A stretch of 20,778 nt of DNA. Source: GCA-016700035 sp964646575 (lineage in GTDB: Bacteria > Patescibacteriota > Saccharimonadia > CAILAD01 > GCA-016700035). The stretch lies in NCBI GenBank assembly GCA_964646575.1, contig CAZYFT010000010.1, positions 1 through 20,778 of the forward strand, written 5' to 3'. The translations under genes were made by a program, and so were the position numbers. The notes below the pieces were generated by a model. The model was not told the origin of the DNA, ran no database searches, and saw nothing but the letters and a program-made list of their open reading frames with translations. Positions 7,573-14,930 of this stretch are shown piece by piece; the first letter of the stretch is position 1, and each line of letters opens with the position of its first letter.

Positions 7573-8493
7573 CTACTCCTTACGAGCTAATTGCATCACC
7601 AGGTCAATCATGGCCTGGTGAGCTTTTTTTTCACCAGTTTTCATAGCAATATCTGCATCAAGTAGTGCGCCATACGCCCGCTCTAAATCGCTTCGAGTGA
7701 GGCCACGCGCGATTGGCTGCGCTTTCTGGAGAGAATACGGCTTCACTCCGCAAGCCTTCAGTTCTTCCTCGCCTGCCCTTTCTATTGCAAGTATTAGAAC
7801 GCGATAATGCCACATAAGCGTACCAATCAGTTGCTGATCATTTGCTCCGCTCGCCTCGAGCTGGCGGTAGCTTTCCACTGCTCCAGTCGCATTATGTTTG
7901 CTTATCATCTCAATGAGATCAAACACACTATCATGCACATTTTTTGGAGTATGTTCATCAATCACGGCGCGGGTAATGGTAGAACTCGCCAAGGCGAGCT
8001 TTGTAATTTCGCTCGCCAAAAGCCACTCATCCTCACCCACTCGCTGTAGCAAATACTGCGCTTCTTGAACCGAAAGCGCTGCACCGTGCCGCTTTGCCTC
8101 TGCCCTCATCCAGGCGACACGCTCCTGAGGGGTGTGGGCTGCAAACAGCTTGGTGTGCTTCAGGCTAGATAAAAACTTATACAGTTTGGTGCGACGATCG
8201 AGCCCTCGGCCATCAATAACTGCCACAGTTGTATCCGGCACTTTATTAACTAGCACCTCGAGCTTGTCTATTTCATCCTTAAGGCTCGCGATGCCGGTGA
8301 TTATGACAAGCCGATGCGAAAAGAACATTGGTAGGGCCAGAAGTGACTGCTCTAGGGCTGCAAAACCCTCCAGGCTAACATCTACGCTCACTTCGTCGAG
8401 CGCATCCTGATACTTACTTGCATACTGCTGCCGCAGCTTAGAGATATGCTGCGCAATTGCAAAATCATTATCACCACCAAGAAAAAGTATCAC
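7573..8493 (-). CDS. holA: DNA polymerase III delta subunit
   Basis: Clamp-loader subunit that opens the beta sliding clamp. The 306 aa show the HolA layout: an N-terminal degenerate AAA-type domain with FLGGDNDFAIAQ, LPMFFSHRLVIITG and KLYKFLSSLKH, then the lid and C-terminal collar domain (HDSVFDLIEMISKHNATGAV...LIGTLMWHYRVLI), typical of family members. The start is GTG 8493: AAAGG sits 7 nt upstream and the GTG overlaps the mutM stop as GTGA, a translational-coupling overlap. A longer frame starting at TTG 8514 lacks a ribosome site. The 3' end carries, on the opposite strand, the rpsT terminator. Confidence 0.88.
   Translation of the reverse strand: MILFLGGDNDFAIAQHISKLRQQYASKYQDALDEVSVDVSLEGFAALEQSLLALPMFFSHRLVIITGIASLKDEIDKLEVLVNKVPDTTVAVIDGRGLDRRTKLYKFLSSLKHTKLFAAHTPQERVAWMRAEAKRHGAALSVQEAQYLLQRVGEDEWLLASEITKLALASSTITRAVIDEHTPKNVHDSVFDLIEMISKHNATGAVESYRQLEASGANDQQLIGTLMWHYRVLILAIERAGEEELKACGVKPYSLQKAQPIARGLTRSDLERAYGALLDADIAMKTGEKKAHQAMIDLVMQLARKE
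7596..7631 (+). terminator. Intrinsic terminator of rpsT, inside holA coding sequence
   Basis: TCACCAGG (7596-7603), a 10-nt loop and CCTGGTGA (7614-7621) form a perfect 8-bp stem followed by a run of eight T (7624-7631) three bases later. It acts in the plus direction, 27 nt after the rpsT stop. The same bases encode the C-terminal residues of HolA on the minus strand. Confidence 0.85.
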
Positions 8494-9371
8494 GTGCGTA
8501 CCTTTGGCTGACAATGCGCGCAGACATGAGTTCCGCGACCAGCCACACGGATTTTATCAACGGCTCGGCCACAATTTGGGCACGCCTGTCCCTCGCGACG
8601 AAATACCTTGGCAAACGTCAAATAGCTGCCTTTACGACCCTCTGCGTCAACATAATTCTTATCACTCGAGCCACCTAGAGAAATCGAGAGTTGCATCACC
8701 TCTCTGAGTGCCGCATACAGTCTTTTGAGCTTTACGGAACTCACCTTCTCTACCGGAGTAGATGGATGGATGCGGGCTGCAAATAACCCCTCATCGGCAT
8801 AAATATTCCCCACACCCGCCAACACTGTCTGATCTAGAATTGCCGCTTTTATACTGGTGCGCTGTCGCTTTTGTATGCGTGCTCTAAACTCTTCAAACGT
8901 AAAATCTTCTGCTAACGCTTCGGGGCCCAACTTAACCATAAATGGCTCATCTGCCACCTGTTCGGAGCGCATAAACTTCACCCAACCAAACTTCCGCTGA
9001 TCGTTAAAATACAAATGTGAACCATCTGCAAAATCAAAAATTACCCGCGTAGATCTATCTGGTAAATTGCCAATCAAACTGTCATTGGGGTGCCCAGCAC
9101 CAAAGCTCTCACCTTTTGGTGCTCGAAATACAAGCTGACCAGTCATCTTTAAGTGAATGAGCAAGCTAAAACCGGTATTGAGCTCAATAATGAGCGCCTT
9201 ACCGCGTCGATTGACACGCTCAACGGTAGCTCCAAGCAGATGTGTAGACACATCTTCAGGATTATTTGGGAAACTTTTTGGCGTATCATGCTCCACACGA
9301 GTAATCACGCGACCCGGCAAAAGCCGCGCTAAACCCAACCTCACAGTTTCTACTTCAGGTAATTCCGGCAT
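8490..9371 (-). CDS. mutM: Formamidopyrimidine-DNA glycosylase (Fpg/MutM)
   Basis: Removes 8-oxoguanine and formamidopyrimidines and cuts the abasic site. It starts MPELPEVETVR, giving the catalytic N-terminal proline and glutamate after Met removal. The helix-2-turn-helix part AGVGNIYADEGLF and a complete zinc finger (C264, C267, C284, C287, GRGTHVC) are present, so the enzyme looks active, in contrast to the metal-site losses in DnaG and UDG here. The 293 aa length is slightly above the usual 270. Only a weak GAAAG precedes ATG 9371; the upstream membrane gene ends 26 nt before it. Its stop overlaps the holA start. Confidence 0.97.
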   Translation of the reverse strand: MPELPEVETVRLGLARLLPGRVITRVEHDTPKSFPNNPEDVSTHLLGATVERVNRRGKALIIELNTGFSLLIHLKMTGQLVFRAPKGESFGAGHPNDSLIGNLPDRSTRVIFDFADGSHLYFNDQRKFGWVKFMRSEQVADEPFMVKLGPEALAEDFTFEEFRARIQKRQRTSIKAAILDQTVLAGVGNIYADEGLFAARIHPSTPVEKVSSVKLKRLYAALREVMQLSISLGGSSDKNYVDAEGRKGSYLTFAKVFRREGQACPNCGRAVDKIRVAGRGTHVCAHCQPKVRT

Positions 9372-9397
9372 AGTCTTTCGGTCAACAACCGCCCCAG

Positions 9398-10108
9398 TTA
9401 ATTGCTAACATTAAGCCCTACTCCAGAAGATTGGATTTCGCAGACAGGCGGTAATGATCCCGCTGACTGCTTATCACAATATTCATCGAGAGGTGCCTTG
9501 ATATACAGACCATAAACTAATGAGGAGGCTACAAAAGAGATAATCACCAAAGCAAACGATGTGACTACTTTAAGTCCCCAGTGCCATTTCGTAAAATGGG
9601 CAAATTTAGCAAGTAGCAACATCGTCACGGCAAGCATCACAACGGTGAGGCTGCCAACCAACAGTAACGCCAACCAGGCTGCCAGACCTATCGTGATGTA
9701 GCCTGGCTGTATCAGCGTAGCTTCTTGTGGGGTCAAGCCAAGTTTCTTAAGGGTAACAAGATAGCCTACATCACGAAAATCATCCAAATACATACCGTTA
9801 TTCTCGCTGGCGATACGTTCCGCTAATGACTTATTTGCACCTGAATACATCAAGTACCCCATGGCGCACCATACACCAGTCGAATCTCGAAAAACAGGAC
9901 GACGGGCATACACATTCTCAGATAAATCAGCTTCAGGGAATTTACCTTGTTTGCGGTAATTCTTCAGTAGACTGACAGTTTGCTTACGACGATGTGTGAC
10001 CAATTCTTCACCGTCATATTTCAGAAGTGTTTCTGCTTGCAGGTATTTCTCGATCGCCATAAAATGCATTTGCAACTCCCATCTCCTTAGTAATTCACGA
10101 AACTTCAT
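9398..10108 (-). CDS. Two-helix membrane protein with conserved soluble N-domain, function unknown
   Basis: The 236 aa begin with a charged cytoplasmic part (1-135) rich in basic residues, with LLKNYRKQGKFP, PVFRDSTGVWCAMGYLM (71-87), LAERIASENN and GLTPQEATLIQPGY (124-137). I recognise this set (a short HRR-type segment, a [D/G]-x-C-A-[M/V]-G-[Y/H]-L-[I/M] motif, an N-N, and a closing E-A-x-x-I-Q-P-x-Y) as recurring in uncharacterised bacterial proteins; I know no function. Transmembrane helices lie at about 139-168 and 179-203, and the C-terminal 30 residues contain two cysteines (C211, C223), possibly a disulfide outside. ATG 10108 has GAGGAA at good spacing. It is placed between the HAD gene and mutM, in the polA transcription unit or just after it. 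Confidence 0.8.
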   Translation of the reverse strand: MKFRELLRRWELQMHFMAIEKYLQAETLLKYDGEELVTHRRKQTVSLLKNYRKQGKFPEADLSENVYARRPVFRDSTGVWCAMGYLMYSGANKSLAERIASENNGMYLDDFRDVGYLVTLKKLGLTPQEATLIQPGYITIGLAAWLALLLVGSLTVVMLAVTMLLLAKFAHFTKWHWGLKVVTSFALVIISFVASSLVYGLYIKAPLDEYCDKQSAGSLPPVCEIQSSGVGLNVSN

Positions 10109-10184
10109 TTATCAATTCCTCACTTTCACGCTTCACTATAGCAGTTTTTATCCCCATCAGACTTACGCTAGTCCCAGCAGGATC

Positions 10185-10634
10185 TCATTTGAGATTCAGC
10201 GTATCTCGCAACGCTAGAACATCTCCTTGGTACCACATTGCTTGAATGCCAGCCTCTTCTGCACCGATACAATTAGCTTGGCGATCGTCTACAAAGAAAA
10301 TCTCTTCCGGCTTAGCATTAAGCTCTTTAATTAGGTGATTAAAATACTCAGCGGAAGGCTTAGTGGCACCCATCTCAGGAGTAATAATTTTGTCAATCTT
10401 TGGAGCGTTTTCAATTTTCTTCCATACTGAGTTTATCCAAGCTTTACCACTATTTGATGCGAGAGCCAATGCGACACCCCGAGACTGCAGGTCACGCATA
10501 AAATTAATCATCTCGGGATCAACCGAATGCTTTGTATGCACACCCACATAGCTTAATCCCGATCGTACCCCCAGCGGCACAATTACTCCGAGAAAATCGA
10601 ACACCACCCACTTAGGTAATCTAGTCGAGCTCAC
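10185..10634 (-). CDS. HAD-superfamily hydrolase-like protein, small
   Basis: Rossmann-like HAD fold, probably a phosphatase. The nucleophile D13 is in VVFDFLGVI; the acid/base second aspartate of the usual D-x-D is L15. Motif II is LASNSG (S60), motif III K92 in KPSAEYF, and motif IV FFVDDRQANC (D116, D117). At 149 aa there is only a minimal cap. HADs with D-x-[G/N/F] in motif I exist (YihX-like, dehalogenase-like), so it may still bind substrate, but ordinary phosphatase chemistry is uncertain. It starts at GTG 10634 inside the last codons of polA (14-nt overlap) with AAAGG 6 nt upstream, so it is probably co-translated. No substrate can be named. Confidence 0.82.
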   Translation of the reverse strand: MSSTRLPKWVVFDFLGVIVPLGVRSGLSYVGVHTKHSVDPEMINFMRDLQSRGVALALASNSGKAWINSVWKKIENAPKIDKIITPEMGATKPSAEYFNHLIKELNAKPEEIFFVDDRQANCIGAEEAGIQAMWYQGDVLALRDTLNLK

Positions 10635-13383
10635 CCCAATCCTTTCCTGTTTCTATCTCTACCACAATCGGGACTTCAAGCTTAATGACACCCTCCATGG
10701 TCTCTTTCAAAACCTTCGCAACCTCATCCTGAAGCTTAGCGTCGCATTCCACAATCAATTCGTCGTGAATCTGCAAAATCATGTGCGCTGAGCCATTAAG
10801 CTTAGCTAATTTCGGTGCCAACTGAATCATGGCTAACTTCATCATATCGGCCGCCGTACCCTGGAGCGGCATGTTCACTGCCTGCCTCTCAGCAGCAGAA
10901 CGAACAATAAAATTACTCGATTTTACATCTGGGCATGGACGCCTTCGGCCATATAACGTTTCAGTATAACCCTCGTCATGAGCCTGTTTTTTTATGCGCT
11001 TTATATAATCGGCAACGCCACGACGTAGCTCAAAGTAACGATCAATGAAGGCTTTGCTATCTTCATAGCTCATCCCTGTAGCCACTGACAGACCATGGGT
11101 ATTCATGCCGTAGAGCACACCAAAATTGATAGTTTTAGCTCCATAACGCTGCTCTTTTGTAACTTCTTCTGGCTTGACGCCATGCATTTGGGCTGCAGTG
11201 AGTGTATGGATATCGATACCCGACTTAAAGTCTTCAATCATCTGAGTATCCCCCGCCATTGCAGCTGCTAGACGTAGCTCAATCTGGCTGTAGTCGGCCG
11301 CTACAAGGACTTTGCCTTTCTTGGCTACAAAAGCCCTGCGGATTTCGCGCCCTAAAGGCGTACGTACTGGTATATTCTGTAAATTCGGATCACTACTAGA
11401 AAGTCGGCCCGTCTGCGCAATGGTCTGATTATAGCTGGTGTGAATTCGGCCATCCGACTCATTCACCAACAATGGTAAAGCATCGACGTAGGTACTCTTG
11501 AGTTTGGTTATTTCACGATATTCAAAAATCAGCTCAATAATGGGATGTCTTCCACGCAGCTTTTCTAGTTCCGTGGCTGCCGTAGAAATACCCGTCTTGC
11601 CCTTTTTAAGATCCCCGTGCTCAATCTTAAGCTTGTCGAAGAGCACCGATTTGAGTTGCTGAGTAGAGGCAATATTGAACTCACTTTCAGCATAATCCCA
11701 AATCTGTTTCTGCACCTCAGTAAGACGCTTAGCGAGGCGGGCCGAAAATGCAGCAAGGAAATCTGTATCGAGAGTAACCCCTTGTAATTCCACATCTCCC
11801 AAAACCGGTATCAAAGGCCACTCCAAAGTTTCGCCCACTTCGGTTAGCTTACCAATCTCACCTAACCGCGGCTGCAGAACTTCATAGAGACGCCAAGTTA
11901 TATCGGCATCCTCGGCGGCATACTGACCAGCTTCAGCAATTTCTGCCTCCGCAAAAGTTTTCTGTCCCTTACCTTTCGGGCCTATCAGCTCAGTTATTTC
12001 AATCATCTCAACACCAAGCTCAGAGAGCGCCAATCCAGAGAGTGTCTGTGCGCGCCCAACCGGACTTATCAGAAATGCAGCAATCATGGTGTCAAAAACA
12101 ATACCCTGCATCTGCACACCAGCCTGGCGCATAATCTGGTAATCATACTTAATATTGTGACCAACCTTACCAATCTCTGGACTTTCCAATATTGGGCCCA
12201 GCACATCTAAAACCGTTGCCACACTCAGCTGATCTCCAGTAGTATGCCCAACTGGCACATAATATGCCTCCCCTGCTTTCCAGGAAAAGCTCAACCCCAC
12301 CAAGCCGGCAGTCATAACATTAAGCCCAGTGGTTTCAGTGTCAAAGGCAATAATCTTTTGTGCACTCAAAGCTTTCGCGAGTTTTTCAAGCGCATCACGA
12401 GTTTGTACAATCACATACTTTGCTGTCTTCAGATGATCCCTCAGCAATTTCTGCGGCTGCTGCTCCACACCATAGATTTCATCAAAAAGATTTGGCTGCT
12501 GCGCATCTTCTTGCTGATTCTTAGGTAATTTCGCAATCAACGACCTAAATTCCAGCTCCGTAAAAAGCTGTACGACTTTATCGCGATTAAAACGGTGCAG
12601 TCTGGCATTCTCTAGATCAAACTCAAACTCAACATCGCACACAATCCGCGACAGCTCCAGAGAGTGATAAGCTTCCCCCTTGCCTTCCTCAAGCTTTTTA
12701 CGAACAGCTGGCTTGAGTTCATCCAAATTTGCATAAATTCCGTCTAGCGTCTTGTATTTCTGCACTAAATCGGTGGCAGTTTTCTCACCAATCCCTTTCA
12801 CGCCAGGAATGTTATCGCTCGAATCCCCTTTTAATGCCTTTGTGACTAAGAATTCTTCCGGATTGACCCCATAGCGCTCCTCTACCGCCTTCACGTCATA
12901 TAAGACCGTATCAGAAAAACCTCGGCGCAGCGTATACACCCGCACGTGTTCATCAACCAGCTGCAGCTCATCCATGTCCCCCGTCACGATAACTACATCG
13001 TGCGTTTTCTTGTGTTGTGCGGCTAGCGTACCTATCACGTCATCAGCTTCGTAGCCCTCAACACCAATAACCGGTATCTCAAATACATTAAGCAAGTTTC
13101 GAGTAACATCAAACTGCGGAACGAGATCAGCATCCGTCTCTTTGCGAGTGCCCTTGTAATCCTCATACATATCGTGCCGAAAGGTCTTACCGGGCATATC
13201 CCAAGCCACCACCACGAATTCTGGTTGCAGCTCGCGAATAGCATTCAAGAGCATCATCGTAAATCCATAAACTCCGTTAGTGGGCGTTCCATCTTTTGTA
13301 GATAGATACGGGATAGCATGAAAACCACGATGTAAGAGCGCGTGGCCGTCAAAAATAGCGATGCGAGATCGGGTTTTTACCAT
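10621..13383 (-). CDS. polA: DNA polymerase I
   Basis: Full three-domain polymerase of 920 aa for Okazaki fragment processing and repair synthesis. The 5' nuclease domain (about 1-290) has FDGHALLHRGFHA and DSSDNIPGVKGIGEKTA. The 3'-5' exonuclease is intact: D348/E350 (FDTETTG), N410/D414 (GHNIKYD) and Y488/D492. The polymerase domain shows DYSQIELR (D697), the O-helix KTINFGVLYG (K750, F754) and QIHDEL (H873, D874). Many bacteria with small genomes lose the proofreading residues; here they are kept. The start is ATG 13383 (MVKTRSRIAIFDGH); extending to 13455 would add 24 odd residues and run through the promoter and the start of the plus-strand ORF. TATAAT stands 7 nt before the ATG, implying a leaderless mRNA. 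Confidence 0.97.
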   Translation of the reverse strand: MVKTRSRIAIFDGHALLHRGFHAIPYLSTKDGTPTNGVYGFTMMLLNAIRELQPEFVVVAWDMPGKTFRHDMYEDYKGTRKETDADLVPQFDVTRNLLNVFEIPVIGVEGYEADDVIGTLAAQHKKTHDVVIVTGDMDELQLVDEHVRVYTLRRGFSDTVLYDVKAVEERYGVNPEEFLVTKALKGDSSDNIPGVKGIGEKTATDLVQKYKTLDGIYANLDELKPAVRKKLEEGKGEAYHSLELSRIVCDVEFEFDLENARLHRFNRDKVVQLFTELEFRSLIAKLPKNQQEDAQQPNLFDEIYGVEQQPQKLLRDHLKTAKYVIVQTRDALEKLAKALSAQKIIAFDTETTGLNVMTAGLVGLSFSWKAGEAYYVPVGHTTGDQLSVATVLDVLGPILESPEIGKVGHNIKYDYQIMRQAGVQMQGIVFDTMIAAFLISPVGRAQTLSGLALSELGVEMIEITELIGPKGKGQKTFAEAEIAEAGQYAAEDADITWRLYEVLQPRLGEIGKLTEVGETLEWPLIPVLGDVELQGVTLDTDFLAAFSARLAKRLTEVQKQIWDYAESEFNIASTQQLKSVLFDKLKIEHGDLKKGKTGISTAATELEKLRGRHPIIELIFEYREITKLKSTYVDALPLLVNESDGRIHTSYNQTIAQTGRLSSSDPNLQNIPVRTPLGREIRRAFVAKKGKVLVAADYSQIELRLAAAMAGDTQMIEDFKSGIDIHTLTAAQMHGVKPEEVTKEQRYGAKTINFGVLYGMNTHGLSVATGMSYEDSKAFIDRYFELRRGVADYIKRIKKQAHDEGYTETLYGRRRPCPDVKSSNFIVRSAAERQAVNMPLQGTAADMMKLAMIQLAPKLAKLNGSAHMILQIHDELIVECDAKLQDEVAKVLKETMEGVIKLEVPIVVEIETGKDWGELD

Positions 13384-13390
13384 ACTCCAG

Positions 13391-13396
13391 ATTATA
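13391..13396 (-). promoter_or_regulatory. polA -10 box
   Basis: A perfect TATAAT on the minus strand with 7 nt to the polA ATG, so transcription would begin at or next to the start codon. No good -35 is seen at 16-18 nt spacing. Confidence 0.55.
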
Positions 13397-13418
13397 CCTG
13401 GTTTTTTGCGAGTTCGGG

Positions 13419-13427
13419 TGCAATAAT
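13419..13427 (+). promoter_or_regulatory. Extended -10 for the small plus-strand ORF
   Basis: TGC-AATAAT is an extended -10 element; 6 nt separate it from the ATG at 13434. With the polA -10 it forms a back-to-back pair within 37 nt. No convincing -35. Confidence 0.4.
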
Positions 13428-13433
13428 GACCGT

Positions 13434-13709
13434 ATGAGTGAATCAAGAAGTCCACACGAAGATATCGTCGGCAGATCCGATGTTAACCCAGAAGATATTC
13501 AGAATTATCTGAGGGCAACTGCACGAGCTAAATCTCGAGCACAAACAGGCCCAGTAGCCACACCCGAAGATGCAGCTAAAGGTCGAGAAGAGGCCGCAGA
13601 AGAGCCTGAGAAAACAGATACGTACTACGAAGACCAGCTCGATCGTCTACGCAAAATACAGCGCCAACGCGAAGCCAGCGAACTCCCTGATGATGACACT
13701 CAACAATAA
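13434..13709 (+). CDS. Small charged protein of unknown function
   Basis: The 91 aa carry no domain I recognise. It is hydrophilic and strongly charged, with an Asp/Glu-rich and Ala/Arg-rich middle (residues 25-62), a likely coiled-coil segment near the end (YYEDQLDRLRKIQRQREA) and an acidic tail (ELPDDDTQQ). There is no signal peptide or membrane segment. Evidence that it is real: it fills the gap between polA and rpoD, has an extended -10 just upstream, and its stop codon runs straight into a perfect bidirectional terminator. No Shine-Dalgarno sequence, so leaderless start is likely. Placement beside rpoD does not prove a link. Confidence 0.7.
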   Translation: MSESRSPHEDIVGRSDVNPEDIQNYLRATARAKSRAQTGPVATPEDAAKGREEAAEEPEKTDTYYEDQLDRLRKIQRQREASELPDDDTQQ

Positions 13710-13740
13710 AACTGCTCGGCTATGCAACCGAGCAGTTTTA
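13707..13740. terminator. Bidirectional intrinsic terminator
   Basis: Perfect 13-bp stem (13707-13719 with 13728-13740) around an 8-nt loop, GC-rich in its inner half and flanked by A-run/T-run, so it works for both strands. It serves the small plus-strand ORF (its TAA stop is within the first arm) and rpoD, which ends at 13758. Confidence 0.9.
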
Positions 13741-13757
13741 TATCTCTTTACTTTTGA

Positions 13758-14879
13758 CTACTGGATATAATCTTTTAGTTTTTTCGAGTCTTTGTTTTTA
13801 CGAAGTTTAGCCAAAGCTTTGGCTTCGATCTGTCGAATACGCTCACGCGTCACGCCAAACTCCTGTCCTACTTCTTCGAGGGTATGCGATCGACCATCCT
13901 CAAGCCCAAACCGCATGCGCAAAATCTTCTGTTCACGCGGTGTAAGTAGGGCCAGTGTCTCGTCGATATGCTCTTTCAAAAGCTCATAAGTAGCTGCATC
14001 CACCGGGCTCACAGAGTCATGATCTTCGATAAACTCTGAGAGTGTGGAGTCATCATCTTCACCAACAGTTGCATCCAATGAAGTTGTATCTTGGCTAATC
14101 TTTTGAATGTGCAGAACTTTCTCTACGTCCATTTCCATTTCCTTAGCCAGCTCTTCCGGACTTGGCTCACGACCAAGCTCAGAAGTAAGGCGACGCTGAG
14201 TACGGATAAGCTTATTAATGGTCTCAACCATATGTACCGGAATACGAATAACGCGCGCTTGGTCGGCTATGGCGCGAGTAATTGCCTGTCGAATCCACCA
14301 AGTGGCATATGTAGAAAACTTAAAGCCCTTAGTGTAATCAAACTTTTCAACCGCTCGCAAAAGACCCGTATTTCCTTCTTGAATTAGATCCAAGAGATCG
14401 AGACCACGACCAATATATTTCTTGGCAATCGAGACTACCAGACGCATGTTGGCTTCGGCCAAGGCATCTTTTGCCGATTTGTCACCCTGCTCAATACGCT
14501 TAGCCAAAGCAACTTCTTCTTCACCGGTGATGAGTGGAATCTTGCCGATTTCGCGCAAATACAGACGCACTGAGTCATCGGCGATATCTTTGATGTATTC
14601 TTCGCTCACAGCTTTTTCGATATCTTCTTCTGGCTCGGTCTGCCAAATCAGCTTGTCTTTCTGATCGACAACCTCGACGCCCTGATCGATGAGTGCCGAA
14701 TAGAGGTCATCTAAGAGCTCTACCTGCTCTTCGGCCGAAGGCACAGCAGCCATAATTTCTTGCTGAGTAACAAATCCCTGTTCGCGCCCCTTGGAAAGTA
14801 GACGCTCTACAATTGGCTTAAGTTCTTCTGGAATTTGTGGTGGTGGGGTTGGTTCAGGATTCTTTGCCTTACGCGGCAT
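13758..14879 (-). CDS. rpoD: Primary RNA polymerase sigma factor (sigma-70/SigA)
   Basis: Directs RNA polymerase to housekeeping promoters. The 373 aa show region 1.1-like (20-80), region 1.2 DSVRLYLREIGKIPLIT (102-118), region 2 with NMRLVVSIAKKYIGRGLDLL and DYTKGFKFSTYATWWIRQAI (144-210), region 3 (about 215-290) and region 4 with the helix-turn-helix FGVTRERIRQIEAKALAKLR (341-360). The length resembles Bacillus SigA. Start ATG 14879 has the strongest ribosome site here, AGAAGGAG with 6-nt spacing. It lies 51 nt downstream of dnaG, the conserved dnaG-rpoD pair. It likely recognises the TTGACA/TATAAT promoters found in this window. Confidence 0.97.
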   Translation of the reverse strand: MPRKAKNPEPTPPPQIPEELKPIVERLLSKGREQGFVTQQEIMAAVPSAEEQVELLDDLYSALIDQGVEVVDQKDKLIWQTEPEEDIEKAVSEEYIKDIADDSVRLYLREIGKIPLITGEEEVALAKRIEQGDKSAKDALAEANMRLVVSIAKKYIGRGLDLLDLIQEGNTGLLRAVEKFDYTKGFKFSTYATWWIRQAITRAIADQARVIRIPVHMVETINKLIRTQRRLTSELGREPSPEELAKEMEMDVEKVLHIQKISQDTTSLDATVGEDDDSTLSEFIEDHDSVSPVDAATYELLKEHIDETLALLTPREQKILRMRFGLEDGRSHTLEEVGQEFGVTRERIRQIEAKALAKLRKNKDSKKLKDYIQ

Positions 14880-14930
14880 GGAACACTCCTTCTAACTAAA
14901 TTACATAAGTATAAATCGCCAAGTATGAAG

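Noticed and set aside
8494..8514. TTG start of holA at 8514
   Set aside because: No ribosome site; the GTG at 8493 has AAAGG at 7-nt spacing and overlaps the mutM stop.
10183..10196. ATCTCA-TT-TGAGAT palindrome at the end of the HAD gene
   Set aside because: The 2-nt loop is too short for a hairpin and there is no adjacent promoter or T-run.
13384..13455. Upstream extension of polA to 13455
   Set aside because: The extra 24 residues do not resemble PolA N-termini and would cover the polA -10 box and the start of the plus-strand ORF.
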